Source: Elephas maximus indicus (lineage: Eukaryota; Chordata; Mammalia; Proboscidea; Elephantidae). From it: a DNA stretch of 64,000 nucleotides. Of this stretch, positions 1-13,000 are shown in pieces (position 1 is the first letter of the stretch; the number at the start of each line of letters is the position of its first letter). The translations under genes were made by a program, and so were the position numbers. The notes beneath the pieces are model-generated. The model did no database searches. It saw only the letters and a list, made by a program, of their open reading frames with translations, and was not told the origin of the DNA. Where the stretch lies: contig NC_064831.1 of the NCBI RefSeq assembly GCF_024166365.1, positions 32,850,768 through 32,914,767 of the forward strand, read 5' to 3'.

Positions 1-294
1 GAAATAAAGCCTTTTTAAAGGAGATACAAAACTCATTTTTAAAAGCAATAGTGTTGGTACAAGATTAGATGGTATGAGATGATATGCCAAGTTTCTGTTT
101 TTTTTGTACCTTCTCCTAGTTTTGAAAGCCGTGTATCAGTGATTTGGAATCGACTTGACAGCAGTGGGTTTGGTTGGTTTTTTTTTATATCACTGATTGA
201 TTCAATGTATATTGAGCATCTTCTCTGTGCTCAGCTGATACCTGTGCCTTCTGCCATGGCAGTTTGATTTCCTGCCCTGAGATTCTCAGGGTTA

Positions 295-462
295 ACCAAA
301 AAAAAAAAAACCCATTGACGTCGAGCTGATTCCAACTCATAGCGACCCTATAGGACAGAGTAGACCTGCCCCATAGAGTTTCCAAGAGCGCCTCATGGAT
401 TCCAACTGCCGACCTTCTGGTTAGCAGCCATCACACTTAACCATTACGCCACTGGGGTTTCC
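295..462 (-). repeat. AfroSINE with perfect 13 bp target-site duplication
   Basis: A full AfroSINE in reverse orientation, with the A-rich tail at its left end and the tRNA-like head at its right. The 13 bp motif attctcagggtta flanks it exactly at 282-294 and 463-475, so both ends are defined. It lies in the SH3D19 intron upstream of the first exon in the window. Confidence 0.92.
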
Positions 463-860
463 ATTCTCAGGGTTAGCACTCCTAAACTGAATACATTTAT
501 GATCAGGAGGGTTCAGGCAAGGCCATGGGTTGCTATGGCCTGAGGATACAAAGACATGGAAACTGGGGAGATTCGGTAATGCAGCAAAGATGATGCAAGG
601 ACACGGCAGTGTAAACAGACCACCCGCTGCTTCTGTGGAATCTGCATGAACTCTGTGACCCTGACCTTTGACTTTTCTGAGTGAACAGCTTCCTATTTCA
701 AATGTAAGGACTGTCATTTAGAAGTGTAGGTTGTTCTTTTTCATGGAAAATTCAAAGTTACGTCTAATATGTTCGCCGGAAGACCAAATGGAGGCTTCGA
801 GAGCATTTTAAAAGTTAATTACTCTCTAGTTAACCCACAGACGTGTTCTTCTTTGTTCAG

Positions 861-1063
861 AGGCCCAAGATGTGTTGCTCGGTTTGACTATATTGGAGAC
901 CAGAAGGATGAGTTAAGTTTCTCAGAGGGAGAAATTATTATTATCAAAGAGTATGTGAATGAGGAGTGGGCCAGAGGCGAACTTCGAGACAGAACTGGGG
1001 TTTTCCCCCTTAACTTTGTGGAACTTGTGGAAGACCATCCCACTTCTGGTGCAAATGTTTTAA
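861..1063 (+). CDS. SH3D19: SH3D19 exon: third SH3 domain
   Basis: The acceptor is a pyrimidine-rich tract ending in AG at 859-860 and the donor is GTGAGT at 1064. The 203 bp exon starts with the last base of a split codon and ends with the first base of the next. It reads as one complete SH3 domain: the ALYDF-type start is VARFDY, followed by an acidic RT loop (DQKDELSFSEG), the conserved Trp in EEWARGEL, and the GVFPLNFVE strand carrying the ligand-binding Pro and Tyr/Phe positions. A short tail GANVL leads into the next linker exon. The methionine-started reading frame that begins at 769 is intron read-through, not an alternative start. Confidence 0.93.
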
Positions 1064-4000
1064 GTGAGTATGTCATGTCCTAATTCAAATAAACCAAATA
1101 ATAGGATAAAGCTGCATCATAATCCATATTGCCATATTTTGTAAGGTAGAAAGAAAAATTACTTTTAAATGGTAATTTGTGTTAGTTAATCTCACAGGAA
1201 TAATCTGTCGAGGAGCTGGTTTTTTATGTTTTTGGTAAATAGCAATAGGTTCATTTCAGAAATGACAAAGAATCATACAGACTTTTAAACAAAAATGGAC
1301 TGTAGAGTTTTACTGACGTATATCTACCTTCACTTTACAGTTAAGGGAACAAGCCCAGAGAGGGTAGTACCAGGTCAAGGTTACGTACGCAATACATGCG
1401 GAGCCTAGAATTCCAGACTCTTCACTCTTTGCCCACAGTTTTTCTCCAATACTGTATGGTCCTTACATCTGACAGACTTTTTTTTTTTTTTAATGTAGGC
1501 TCAAAGGTACCATCAAAGACCAAAAGTGAAGATTCTGGTTCAAATTCTCAGGTAGGCTGCTTGAACAGATAATGGTAGTGACAGCCAAATTTAAACTCTT
1601 GGTGGAATATTAATGATAACTATCAAGTGAAAATATTATTAAATCATTTTTCAATTCATATAGCAAACATTTGCAATAAATAAAATCGATTGTTAATGTC
1701 TTTATTATATAGAGAGCTCATGCAAATGGGTAAGAAAAATATTCAGTCCCTCATAGAAAACTAGGAAGGAGACATGACTGGAAAAATCATAAAAGAGATC
1801 CTATAAGAGGCTCATGTTGAACTGACTACATTTCTCCAAAAGAAAGTGTTTGCATGGTTGCCTGCATTTCTTGGGAGTGATAAGTACCGTTCTTTAGGGT
1901 TGGTTACTCAAGTCCAGGTGCAGGAGGGCTACGGTTAGGGTTTTTTGTTTGCTTGTTCTTTGTTTTGGTTTTATAAGTCATCAGTTATTGGGAATTTACA
2001 GTGTGCCAGGCACTGTGCTAAGTGTTTGACTTGCATTATCTCATTGAATCCTCACAACAGCCCTAAGATGAAAGTGGGGTGAAGAGAAGTATCTTTCACA
2101 ATGTTGTACAGCTAGAAGTGGCAGAGCTGGATCTGGGACCCATGCTACCTGGCTCCATAGCCTTTGCTCTTATCATTATCCTCTCCTGCCTGCTTGAGCT
2201 TCTTGAATGTAGAGTTCCCAGCCCAATTTGCCAAGTGCCTCTTCACAAAGCAAAGCCTTTCACTGATATGTGTGAGGTAAATGCGTCCTTGTTAGAGCAC
2301 TCTTTCACAGTAGCCCACCACATTTTGGTGGTTATCCTGCCAGTCTCAGAGTTACCTGTGCCTCATAAAATTAAAGCTATGAGTTATGAAGCTCTAGGTA
2401 TGCGATGGGAGGGCAGTGATGGTTCAGTGGTAGAATTCTCCCTTCCATGCGGAAGGCCTGGGTTCAGTTCCCATCCAGTGCACCTCAAGCACAGCCACCA
2501 GCCATCTGTCAGTGGAGGCTTGCATGTTGCTGTGACGCTGAACAGGTTTCAGCAGAGCTTCCAGACTAAGATGGACCAGGAAGAAAGGCCTGGTGATCTA
2601 CCAAAGTCAGCCAGCGAAAACACTATGGACCACAAAGGTCCAGTCCTGCTGTGCACGCGGTCACCGTGAGTTGGGGTCTGACATGAGGTGGCTATCGACA
2701 ACACAGATATGTGACGGAATCTGAGTCAACCAAGGAAAGACCTGGGAAATAACAGACTGCCCAGTTCTGATCCTTCCTAATCCAGGTAAAGAAGAGATTC
2801 ACTGAAAACGAGATTGGTGCTTCACCTGAATTTTTTCATACTGTCACAAACACTGTACATAAACAGGGCTTCCAACTGTTTCCTTCCAGTTCCAACCCCT
2901 GCAAGAATTTGCATTTCCACCCCCAAAAATACTGAATCAGAATCTACAGTTTAACAAGATCCCCCAGGTAATTCTTATTATTTTGAGACTGCTCCCCCCG
3001 GCCCCGGAAGTTCTCAGAATTGGCCCCTAACCATCAGCATTGGCGTCACATGGGAACTTTTAGAATTGCGAACTCTCAGCACGGGTTCGAACCAGAACAA
3101 GCTGGTTGGAAGCCCTGTACATAAATACCGTATGCTCTTAGCTAAATCTTTAACCTAATTAATATCATAGATCATAATAACAAAAAGGTTTTTGCTTAAG
3201 GACTGCATATCCCTTAAAATCAGAAAAGCCACAAATGCTATCACCCCTGTCATTTAGAATTATATTTCAAGAGAAAAGTTATTGGAAACTCATCTCTGAA
3301 ACTACATAGCAACATAAATTGTAGGGTGATTTAAAGACACCACATGCCTTGAAATCTTATGACCCTTCAGCTTTCCTGCCACTACTTTTTAAGCTTCATA
3401 GGAATTAATTTCAAGAACAGCCTTACATTCTTACCACACTCTTCTGATTTGTAACAGGATAATAGTCTCTCTGGAGAGTGGTGTGAAGCACTTCACAGTT
3501 TTACAGCGGAGACCAGTGAAGACTTGTCCTTCAAAAGGGGAGACCGGATCCTGATCCTGGAGCGTCTGGACCCCGACTGGTACAAGGGCAGACTGCATGA
3601 CAGGGAGGGGATCTTTCCAGCCGTTTTTGTGCGACCCTGCCCAGGTACAATACAAAAAATGAATCTGACTCTCCAAGGGAAGCTGAGTCCTTGTGTGTGT
3701 GTATGTAGTATGTATGTGTGTGTACACATGTATGTATAGATATATAGATCTGTATGTATATTTTTTTATGTATAGATATGTATGTATATATATATACATA
3801 CTCAATTCAAGTTGTTTGCCTGCATACTGTGTTTGAAAGAGTTGATTCATAATATTATGCAGACCCCATTCATTAACTATATTGGAGTTATAGAAAAAGA
3901 AAGATAAAATGTCTTCCTTTAATAGTGGCTAATCTAGTAAATATATTTTGCATGATTTTTTTCCTACTAAGAGAACATGCTTCATCTTTTTGCAAGTTAA

Positions 4001-7000
4001 ATATCTTGAAAACCAATGGAAAGTATTCGGTTCTGAAATGACAAGTGGGTTTCTAAATTTTGGGTTGTGTTTGGTCCAGTGTTTTCAGTATTTGAATTTT
4101 TGATGTCTTCACAGCTGAGGCAAAAAGTCTGTCTGCTGCAGCACCGACAGGAAGGAAGGCCAAAGCTTTATTTGATTTCCATGGGGAGAATGAAGACGAG
4201 CTTTCCTTCAAGGTCAGGATGTCTATCTTTTCATGATGCAGCTGTATTACATTATATAGCTGCATTCAGCAGCTATAAATTTTGAAGTGTGTTCTCTACA
4301 CTCAAGGTGGATCATTTGGGTGGAGTATTGATCATTAGCCAAGAATGAAGAGATTTCAGACCCTAACTCTAAAGGAAGAAACTAGAGAAAGTGAATAGGG
4401 CAGGCTGGACTGATAGTTTACCTTATCAGCCAGGAGTTTAGGAGGGAAAACTTTCCCCAATCTGATTCCTCATTCCTTGGCCTGATAACATGTTATGTGT
4501 TGTATTATGCCCCATCCTGCCCAAATATATGTTGGAATCCTAATCCCTATCCATGAGATGTGATACCATTTGGGAATGAGGTTCTCTTTGTTATGTTGAT
4601 GAGGCCATATAGGTGCACAGGACAGGTGTTAAGTCAATCACTTTTGAGATACAAAAAGAGCAGATTAGCTGCAGAGGCAAGAAAACAGTGGGGTAAGATA
4701 GATAAGATGCCACATGAAGACTGCCAAAGAACTGAGCCACAGAAGCTGAAAAGAGACAAGGACCATTCCCCAGAGCTGACAGAGACAGAAAGCCTCACTC
4801 TAGAGTCTGTGTCCTGAATTCGAACTTCTAGCATCCAAACTGTATACCGCAGACTGCCAGAAGAACAAACCAATCCGTCTTGGAAGAAGTACACCAGCAT
4901 GCTCCTTAGAAGCGAAGATAGCGAGACTTTGTCTCACAGACTTTGGACATGGTATTAGGAAGGATCAGTCCTTGGACAAAGACATCATGCTTCATAAAGT
5001 AGAAGGTCAGTGAAAAAGAGGAACACCCTCAATGAGGTGGATTGACACAGTGGCTGCAACAATGAGCTCAAGCATAACCGTTGTGAGGCTGGCACAGGAC
5101 CAGGAAGTGTTTCATTCTGTTATACATAGGGTAGCTATGAGTCGGAACCGACTTGATGGCACCAAACAAGATACAAACAACTGTGAAAAAATGAATTTCT
5201 GTTCATTAAAGACAGACACCCGCTTGTGGTATTTCTGTTACAGCAGCTCTAAGAAACTAAGGCAGTATCTAATCTCAGTAATATTGGGGGTTTCATTGGT
5301 AGCCCTAGTAAAGGATCCACAATTGCTGCAAGTGGATGGACTCAAACATGCTGGTGATTGTGAGGATGACACAGGACCGGGCAGCGCTGTGTCCTGTTGT
5401 ACGTAAAGTCACTGTGAGTCAGAGCTGACTCAATGGTAGCTAGTAACACAACTGTAAAAGATGGTCTTCTCTATGGCCTTCACAGCCTGCTACTAACATG
5501 GCTTTGAAATAGGTGGATTATTTTTTCCCTTACTTCATTAAAGAAGTGCTTTTTTGTTTTTTAAGTAAAAACAGAACAGTTCTATGATCCTGTTTTCACA
5601 GTCCACACTGGACCATGCCCAGGGTAGCAGTTTGGGACTGTACCAGAGCAGGAAGGTGGTTTAAGGACCCAGAGGATATTCAGGGTTCAGATATTTAAAG
5701 TAGAGCCCTTTGGAAGGTTGGGTTTTTGCTATTTAGGCCCAGGAGAGACCTAGGAACGGGGTGGAAGGTATAAAAGAGATAAATTTTACTTGATATGAAT
5801 AGCTTTTTAATAGTCATTCTCTCTGAATAACCTGAGTCAGACGGTGGTAAATACCCCATCCCTGGAGATAATCAGTCAGAGGCAGGGATGCTGTAGAAAG
5901 AGTTAAAGCATCAGGTTTTAAAGATTGGATAAAATGAGACTTAACACATGGATGCCCAAGCAGAGTTCTCACCTGTCTACAACAAAATGAGGAAAGCAAG
6001 GTGATATTGGGTGTGTGCAGGCTCTTGGGAAAGGGGCATGAGGTGGTCATGCTGAGGTATGTCAGTGTAAGTTTGGGTAACTTTCCTATTCTGCAGTGGA
6101 GCTTTTTAATCTGAGAATGTTCTTCTATCTTCTTGATATTAAAATATTTCTATTATAAAATACTAATTTTAGTAAGTGGTAGGTGTTTCTTATTTCCTAA
6201 CTATGCAAAATTAAATGTTGGTACCCGGATACCAAGTTCCTTTTTTTTTTTTTTTTAATAGCCCTTAGAATCCAAAATTTTAGAGACAGTTCCCCTAGTC
6301 ATTTTTACTCTTGAGGATCTGTGGTTCAAAATTCATTAATTTTATCTTTACATAAAATGGTACTGCAAGTGAAGAATTCTGGATTCAGAACTTTGGGCCG
6401 TCATTTAAGTTACACCAGTATAAATAACAGAGTTCATAGTATCCTCCAGAAGTCATTTTACAGATGACTGACTGGAACCAAGATAGTTCTAGAGGTTTAG
6501 TTAAGGGGTTCTTCATTGTTTCCAGTATTGTTGGTCGTTAATAATTTATTAAATATCCTCAGAATATTGGTAGATAGAACCTATTTAAAAAAATCATCCT
6601 AGCCCTCAGGAAACTGGCCTGGCATATGTACGTATGACCAGAGCTAAGAAAAATAGTTGTAGTCATCTATTCTGTTATTACTTAGGAATCAGAAGAACTT
6701 ATTTGTAATAGGAACTTTGAATAGCCAGGATTTTTAGAGATCTTAAGAGAGTAGATTAATGACATTTGATACTCAGCATTTTTTTCTTTCCATTTTCCTT
6801 AAAGAAAAGCCTGAAATCAAACCACTTTTCCAGAGGGCAATGTCCTAGGGCTACAAATAAATCCATTTAGCCTGATAAAGATATTCTTAAGTGTAGCCAA
6901 GGTCATCTTGGACCATTGTGGAATTTTAAAACCAGATTCTAAGAAATGGTTAGAAACCATAAAGAACAAAATAGTTGCAGGAGGTAATTTCAGAAATTAT

Positions 7001-10000
7001 GTCTTCATCTGCTGAAGGAATTATAATTTGCAGATGAATAAGGCTCACCAGCCCCTCTGACTAACCTGATGAGGATAAATCAGAGCTCTGAGTCAGGGTG
7101 AAGCTCTTTAAGACAAGAAAGAATGCAGATTTCATATTGAGGCCATGGAGGAATAGGACAAACCAGATAGTAGAGGAGAATACCATTATGTGGAAGTGTA
7201 AATGCAGAGTGCAAAATGCTCAGGATGTTGATGAAAGGCAATTACAGTAAAAGCCTTTGTAAGTAAAAAGGCCCATAGTAAAATGTGGTGATCACATAGC
7301 CTAGTGGTTAGGCATACAGGCCCTGGAAACTAGATCTGAATCCTGGCTCTACCACTAGCTAAGCATGCTACATTGGGTAATTTGCTTAATCTTTCTGAGC
7401 TTCAGTTTCCTTTTCTCTAAAATAATGAAATCTATAAAAATTTCCACCACCTATCTGTCGGTTTGTCCTACTGTGGTGGCTTGGGTGTTGCTATGATGCT
7501 GAAAGCCATGCCACCAGTATTTCAAATAGCATGGTCACCAATTGTTATGGATTGAATTCTGTCGTTCCCCACCCCCCACCCCCACCCCCGGCAAAATAGG
7601 TGATGTAAATCCTAACCTCTATCCCTGTGGTTACAATCCCTTTTGGGAATGGTTTATCTTTGTTATGTTAATGAGACAGGATTACTCTAGGGTGTGTTTT
7701 GAGTAGGTCCCTTTTAAGGTAAAAGAAATTAAACAAGCATTCAAGAAGTATAGATGGAGAAAGAGAGATGCCAAGCCACATGAAGATTGCCTAGAAGAAG
7801 AAGCAGAAGGACCTTCCTCCGGCACTGACAGAGAAAGAAAGCCTTTCCCTAGAGCCTGTACCCTGATTCAGACTTCTAGCCTCCTAAATTGTGAGAAAAT
7901 AAATTTCTGTTTATTAAAGCCACACATTTGTGGTATTTCTGTTACAGGAGCGTTACATAACTAAGGCAGAATTTGGTACTGGAGGAGTGGGACACTGCTC
8001 TAACAGATACCTAAAATGTGGAAGCAGTTTTGGAATTGTGTAAGGGGTGGAGGCTGGAAGAGTCTTAAGGTGCCTAGTAGTAAAAGCCTAGATTGTCTTG
8101 AAGAGGCTGTCGGTAGAACTGTGGATGTCAAAAGGCAATTCTGGTGAGGGCTCAGAAGGTAGTGAGGAGAGCTTTAGAGTAAGTCTGTTGTCTTAGAGAA
8201 TACATATGGCACGAGCAACAGAATGTTGCTAGAGATGTGGACATTAAATGTGCTTCTGGTGGGGCTTAAAAGAAAATGATGTGGGGCCAGGGACGTAAAA
8301 AGATCAGACTTCCTGGTCTGACAGAGACTGGAGGAACCCCTGAAACTATGCTCTGCTAAACCCAGAACTGAAGCCATTCCCAAAGGCCGCTTTTCAGACA
8401 AAGATTAGACAGGCCTGTAAAACAAAAAAATAACACACATGAGGAACATGCTTCTTAGTTCAATCAAATATATGAGACCAAATGGCAGCTCCTGTCCAAA
8501 AACAGGACCAGAAGGCGGGAAGGGACGGGAACTGGACGAACGGGCACAGGGAGCCCAGGTGGGAAGGGGGCGTGTGCTGTCACATTGTGGGGCTTGCAAC
8601 CAATGTCACAAAAAGTATGTGTATAAATTTTTGAACGAGACATTAACTTGAGCTGTAAACTTACACCTAATGTACAATGAAAATAAGAAAGAAAGAAAAA
8701 CAACATGGTGAACATGTGACTGGACAATTGAGGAAGGGCAATGCTTTTTATGCAGTGACAAAGACCTGGTTTGAATTATGTTCAAATGTTTGGTGGAAGG
8801 CAGAACTTTTAAGTGATGAACTTAGATATTTGGCTGAGGAGATTTCTAAGCAAGATATTTAAGGTTTTTCCCTGGCACTTATAGAAAAATGCAAGAGGAA
8901 AGTGATTGACTTAAAAATGAACTCTGCAAAATGCAGAACTTAAAGACTTAGAAAATTCTGTTGTACAAATTAAGGACATGTGTCCTAGAATGTTCACCAA
9001 GGACATGGCTACACAAACTTTTGTTAAAAAGATTAAACCTGAGACTGATGGATCTAATCAATAACCACAGCAGAAAACCCATCAGCTTAGACTGAAGAGG
9101 ACAGAGAAAGAAGAGAAGGAAAGAATTCTGTCTGCCTTATGGAATTCTAGAGGCAGGAAACAGGCCAAAGGAGCTACATCTGTTGTCCTCCAAGAAAAGA
9201 AAAGGACCATCCCTGGAGCAACTTGGAGATCAGCAGAACTGTTGGAGGGAGCATGGGAAGCAGGGCTGCCTCAATTTCAAAGGGTGGAACCACAGCCTGT
9301 TGGGTTCCAAAGGGTGGGGCCACAGCCTCCTTGGTTTCAGAGAGAGAGCGATCTTCCCCAACTTGGTTCTGTAGTGTGGAGCTCCCATTCATGAGTTCCA
9401 GGGGGATGGGGCTGCTGCCCAAAGCTGAGGATGTGGGGCTGTCATGCCCAAGGGGCAGGAGAACGGGGCCTGCTGGGGCCAAAGATTGGGGTCTCTACTC
9501 AGATGGACTGGGAGAATGGGGCTGCTCAAAGCCAAGGGAGCAGAACTGTCATCCCAGTGGGCCTGGAAGACGGAGCTGAAGCCCAGGGCTGAACGGCTTC
9601 CACCCAGAATCCAGAGGGCTTGGCCAACATCCAAAATCTGGAGGGAGGGGCCATTGCCTGGAGGATCTCAGAGAAGAGAGGGTTATTTTCAAGCCTTGAG
9701 AGCTAATGTAAATTGTTCTTCTGGGTTTTGGACTTGCTTGGTACCTGTTATCCCTTCTTTCCCTCCAATCTCTCCCGTTTGTAATAGAAATGTCTACCTT
9801 GTGCTTGTTCTACCATTGCATTTTGGAAGGAGATGACTTATAGTCTAGATTTCACAGGTTCACAGAGGAATTTTGCCCCAGGATAGAATACATCTAAAGT
9901 CTCACCCATGTTTGATTTAGATGATTCAGAAGATGAGATTTTGGACTTGGAGCTGATTTAAGACTTGTGGGATGATGTGATGGGGTGGATGTGTTTTGCA

Positions 10001-13000
10001 TGTGGAAAGGACATGAATTTTGTGGGGCCAAAGGGTGGAATGTTACGGATTGAATTTTGTGTCCCCCCCTCCCCCAAAAAATATGTGCTGTAAATCCTAA
10101 CCTCTGTGCCTGTTGTTGGAGCCTTGGTGGCATAGTGGTTAAGAGCTACAGTTGCTAACCAAAAGATCAGCAGTTCAAATCCACCAGCCGTTCCTTGGAA
10201 ACCCTATGGGACTGTTGTACACTGTCCTCTAGGGTTGCTATGAGTCAAATCAACTGAACAACAATGGGTTTGGTTTTGGGTATAACTGTTGTTATAATCC
10301 CACTTGGGAATGAGTTTGTTATGTTAATGAGGCAGTATTACTGTAGGGTCTGTCTTGAGTCAGTCCCTTTTGAGATATGTAAGAGATTAAACAAGCACTC
10401 AAGAAGCAGGGATGAGGAACAAGAGATGCTAAGCCCCTTGAAGATCACCCAGGAGCAGAAGCTCAAAGAAAACAAGGACCTTCCTCCAGAACTGATGGAG
10501 AAAGAAAGCCTTTCTCTAGAGCTGGCACCCAGAATTCTGATTTCTAGCTGAGAGGAAACCCTGGTCGCATAGTGGTTAAGTGCTAAGGCTGCTAACCAAA
10601 AGGTCAGCAGTTTGAATCCACCAGGCACTCCTTGGAAACTCTATGGGGTGGTTCTACTCTGTCCTATAGGGTCTCTATGTGTCAGAATCGACTTGATGGT
10701 AACAGGTTTGGTTTTGGTTTTTTAAGCTGTGAGAAAATAATTTTCTGTTTGTTAAAGCCGCCCATTTGTGGTATTTCTGTTATAGTAGCACTAGATAACT
10801 AAGACAGCCTTGGTAGACAAGTTTCAGTGGAGCTTCAGACTAAGACAGACTAGGAAGAAAGGCCTGGTGATCTACTTCCAAAAATTAGCCAGTGAAAACC
10901 TGGGGATCACAACAGAATGTTGCCTGATACAGTACTGGAAGATGAGCCTCATATGCTTGAAGGTACTCAGAATACACAGTAGCCACAACAGTGGACGGTG
11001 TTTTATTCTGTTGTAGATGGAGCTCCCCGAGTCACAACAACAAATTAAAAATTTATCTTTAATGTGTGCTTTGAGCATTGTGCCCTTTTAAGATCTATTT
11101 ATATGGGATCAAATTGACAATAGCAACTCAAAAATTAGATAGGAAATTAGGGAGTAGTGAGTTTATGTTAATGGGGAAGGAACAACTTGGAAAAGAAGGG
11201 TGAAAATATTTGTACAACTGTAAGAATGTGATCGATGTCACTGACTTGTACATGTATGAAGTGTTGCATGTTCTATGTATATTCTCAACAACAATAAAAT
11301 AAATTATTAAAAAATTATCTTTAGAATGAAGACGATAATTCTACCCACCTCATAGGCTTCAGTGTCATTTAAATGAGTTAGAGCCTGTAAAGTACGTAGA
11401 GTAAAACGAGGCATATGGTAAGCAGATGGCTCACTCTTCACCTCAAAGTCTTTGCTTAAATGTCACCTTCAGTGAGGGCTTCCCTGGCTGCCCTCATTAA
11501 ATGGCAAGTCACACTTTCTGTCCCAGCCACCAGAACGAGGAGTTTATTCACAGGTATATCGTGCATACCCAGAACAGTGTCTGACACATACTGCGTTGTT
11601 GTTGTTAGGTGCCATCGGGTCAGTTCCAACTCATAGCGTGCCTAAGTACAACAGAACAAAACACTGCCCAGTCCTGCACCATCCTCTCAGTTGTTATGCT
11701 TAAGCCCATTGTTGCAGCCACTGTGTGAATCCATCTTGTTGAGGGCCTTCCCCTCTTTTGCCGACGGTCTACCAATCATGTGGTCCTTCTCCAGGAACTT
11801 ACCCCTCCTGATAACATATCCAAAGTATGTGAAATGCAGTCTAGCCATCCTTGCTTCTAAGGAGCATTCTAGCTGTACTTCTTCCATGACAGATTTGTTC
11901 GTTCTTCTGGCAGTCCATAAACCAAAAACCCACTGCCATTGAGTCGATTCTGACTCATAATGGCCCTATAGGGCAGAGTAGAACTGCCCCGTAGAGTTTC
12001 CAAGGAGTGCCTGGCAGATTCAAACTGCCTACCTTTTGGTTAGCAGCCGTAGCACTTAAGCACTACGCCACCAGGGTTTCCAGTGGCAGTCCATAGTATA
12101 TTCAATATTCTTCACCAGTACCATAATTCAAAGGCATCAACTCTTCTTTGGTCTTCCTTAATCCTTGCCTAGCTTTCCTAAGCATATGAGGCGATTGAAA
12201 ATACCATGGCTTGAGTCAGGTGCACCTTAGTCCTTAAAGTGACATCATTGCTTTTTAACACTGTAAAGAGGTTTTTTGCAGCAGATTTACCCAAGGCAAT
12301 GCGTCATTTGATTTCTTGACTGCTGCTTCCATGGGTGTTGATTGTGGAACATACTGGGTGCTAATAAATGTTAGATGGAAAAAAATATATGTATATGTGA
12401 TAGCTGATACTGTTATTCAAGAAGATTTTAAATTTTAAAAGATTAGAAGCTGTAGAGTATGAGACTATGAATGTCACAGACACGACATTCATAGTGCAGC
12501 AAGGCTGACAATGGTAAGTGAAGGAGTGGGCTGAGGAAAGGAGACGTAAAAGCCAGTGTATCATTAGGCATCGATCATCTTCGTGGTATATTATTTAACC
12601 CTCTCAGGAAATCAAGATAAATGAGTTCTATAAAGAGAAGATCATTCATACCTCTTTAGGTGGACTGCTCACCATGCTTATAGTTAACAAATAAAAAAAC
12701 AGTTGTCGTTGAGAGGATTCTGATTTCATGGCAACCCCATGTGTGTCAGAGTAGAACTGCTCCATAACGTTTTCAATATCTGTGATCTTTCAGAAGTAGG
12801 TCATCAGGCCATTCTTCCAAGATGCCTCTGGGTAGACTTGATCCACCAACCTTTTAGTTAGTAGCTGAACGCATAACCATTTATGCCACCCACGGAATCC
12901 TATACTCAGCAGAAACCAATAATTATTTCCAATTCCTCTCTTCTTACAGGCTGGAGATATAATAACAGAGCTGGAATCTGTGGATCAGGACTGGATGAGC

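Larger units (their letters stand above)
7543..10806 (+). mobile_element. MaLR (ERVL-MaLR) element with both LTRs
   Basis: The 5' LTR is 7543-7968 (TGTTATGG ... CTAAGGCA) and the 3' LTR is 10041-10806 (TGTTACGG ... CTAAGACA). The 3' LTR is lengthened by two AfroSINEs. The two LTRs share blocks such as aatcctaacctct, gttatgttaatgag, aagaaagcctttc and tggtatttctgtta. Directly after the 5' LTR comes atttggtactggaggagtgg, the usual MaLR/ERVL primer-binding-site region, as I recall it. The internal part (7969-10040) holds no intact gene and carries an L1 3' end at 8283-8690. Most MaLR copies survive as solo LTRs, so a two-LTR copy is less common. Confidence 0.8.
7293..11425 (+). repeat. MIR split by 3.9 kb of nested insertions
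   Basis: The left half (about 7293-7440) has tagtggttaggcatacaggc, aatcctggctctaccact and gagcttcagtttcctt. The right half (about 11325-11425) resumes with acccacctcatagg and aatgagttagagcctgtaaa, in the order of the MIR consensus. Everything between is later insertions: a tRNA-Gly SINE, a MaLR provirus with its own insertions, and a short non-LTR 3' end. Confidence 0.7.
11430..12390 (+). repeat. L2 3' end split by an RTE insertion
   Basis: Left part has ctttgcttaaatgtcacctt and gagggcttccctggctgccc, typical of L2. After the RTE copy it resumes atactgggtgctaataaatg, the usual L2 end. The two parts join cleanly if one copy of acatactg is removed. Confidence 0.75.

Noticed and set aside
2424..2475. 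Possible tRNA-Gly gene
   Set aside because: The tRNA-like head is continuous with a SINE body present in several copies, and its stems are decayed.
2079..2669. 196-codon open frame on the + strand
   Set aside because: It runs from a reverse MIR into a tRNA-Gly SINE; the product is a translation of repeats within an intron.
3431..3850. 139-codon - strand frame opposite SH3D19 exon 4
   Set aside because: It is antisense to a clear SH3 exon and a microsatellite; the + strand explains the sequence.
9174..9836. Overlapping open frames on both strands at 9.2-9.8 kb
   Set aside because: They lie in the internal region of the MaLR element, which has no known intact gene, and show repeated tgggg/cagcc motifs rather than a protein family.
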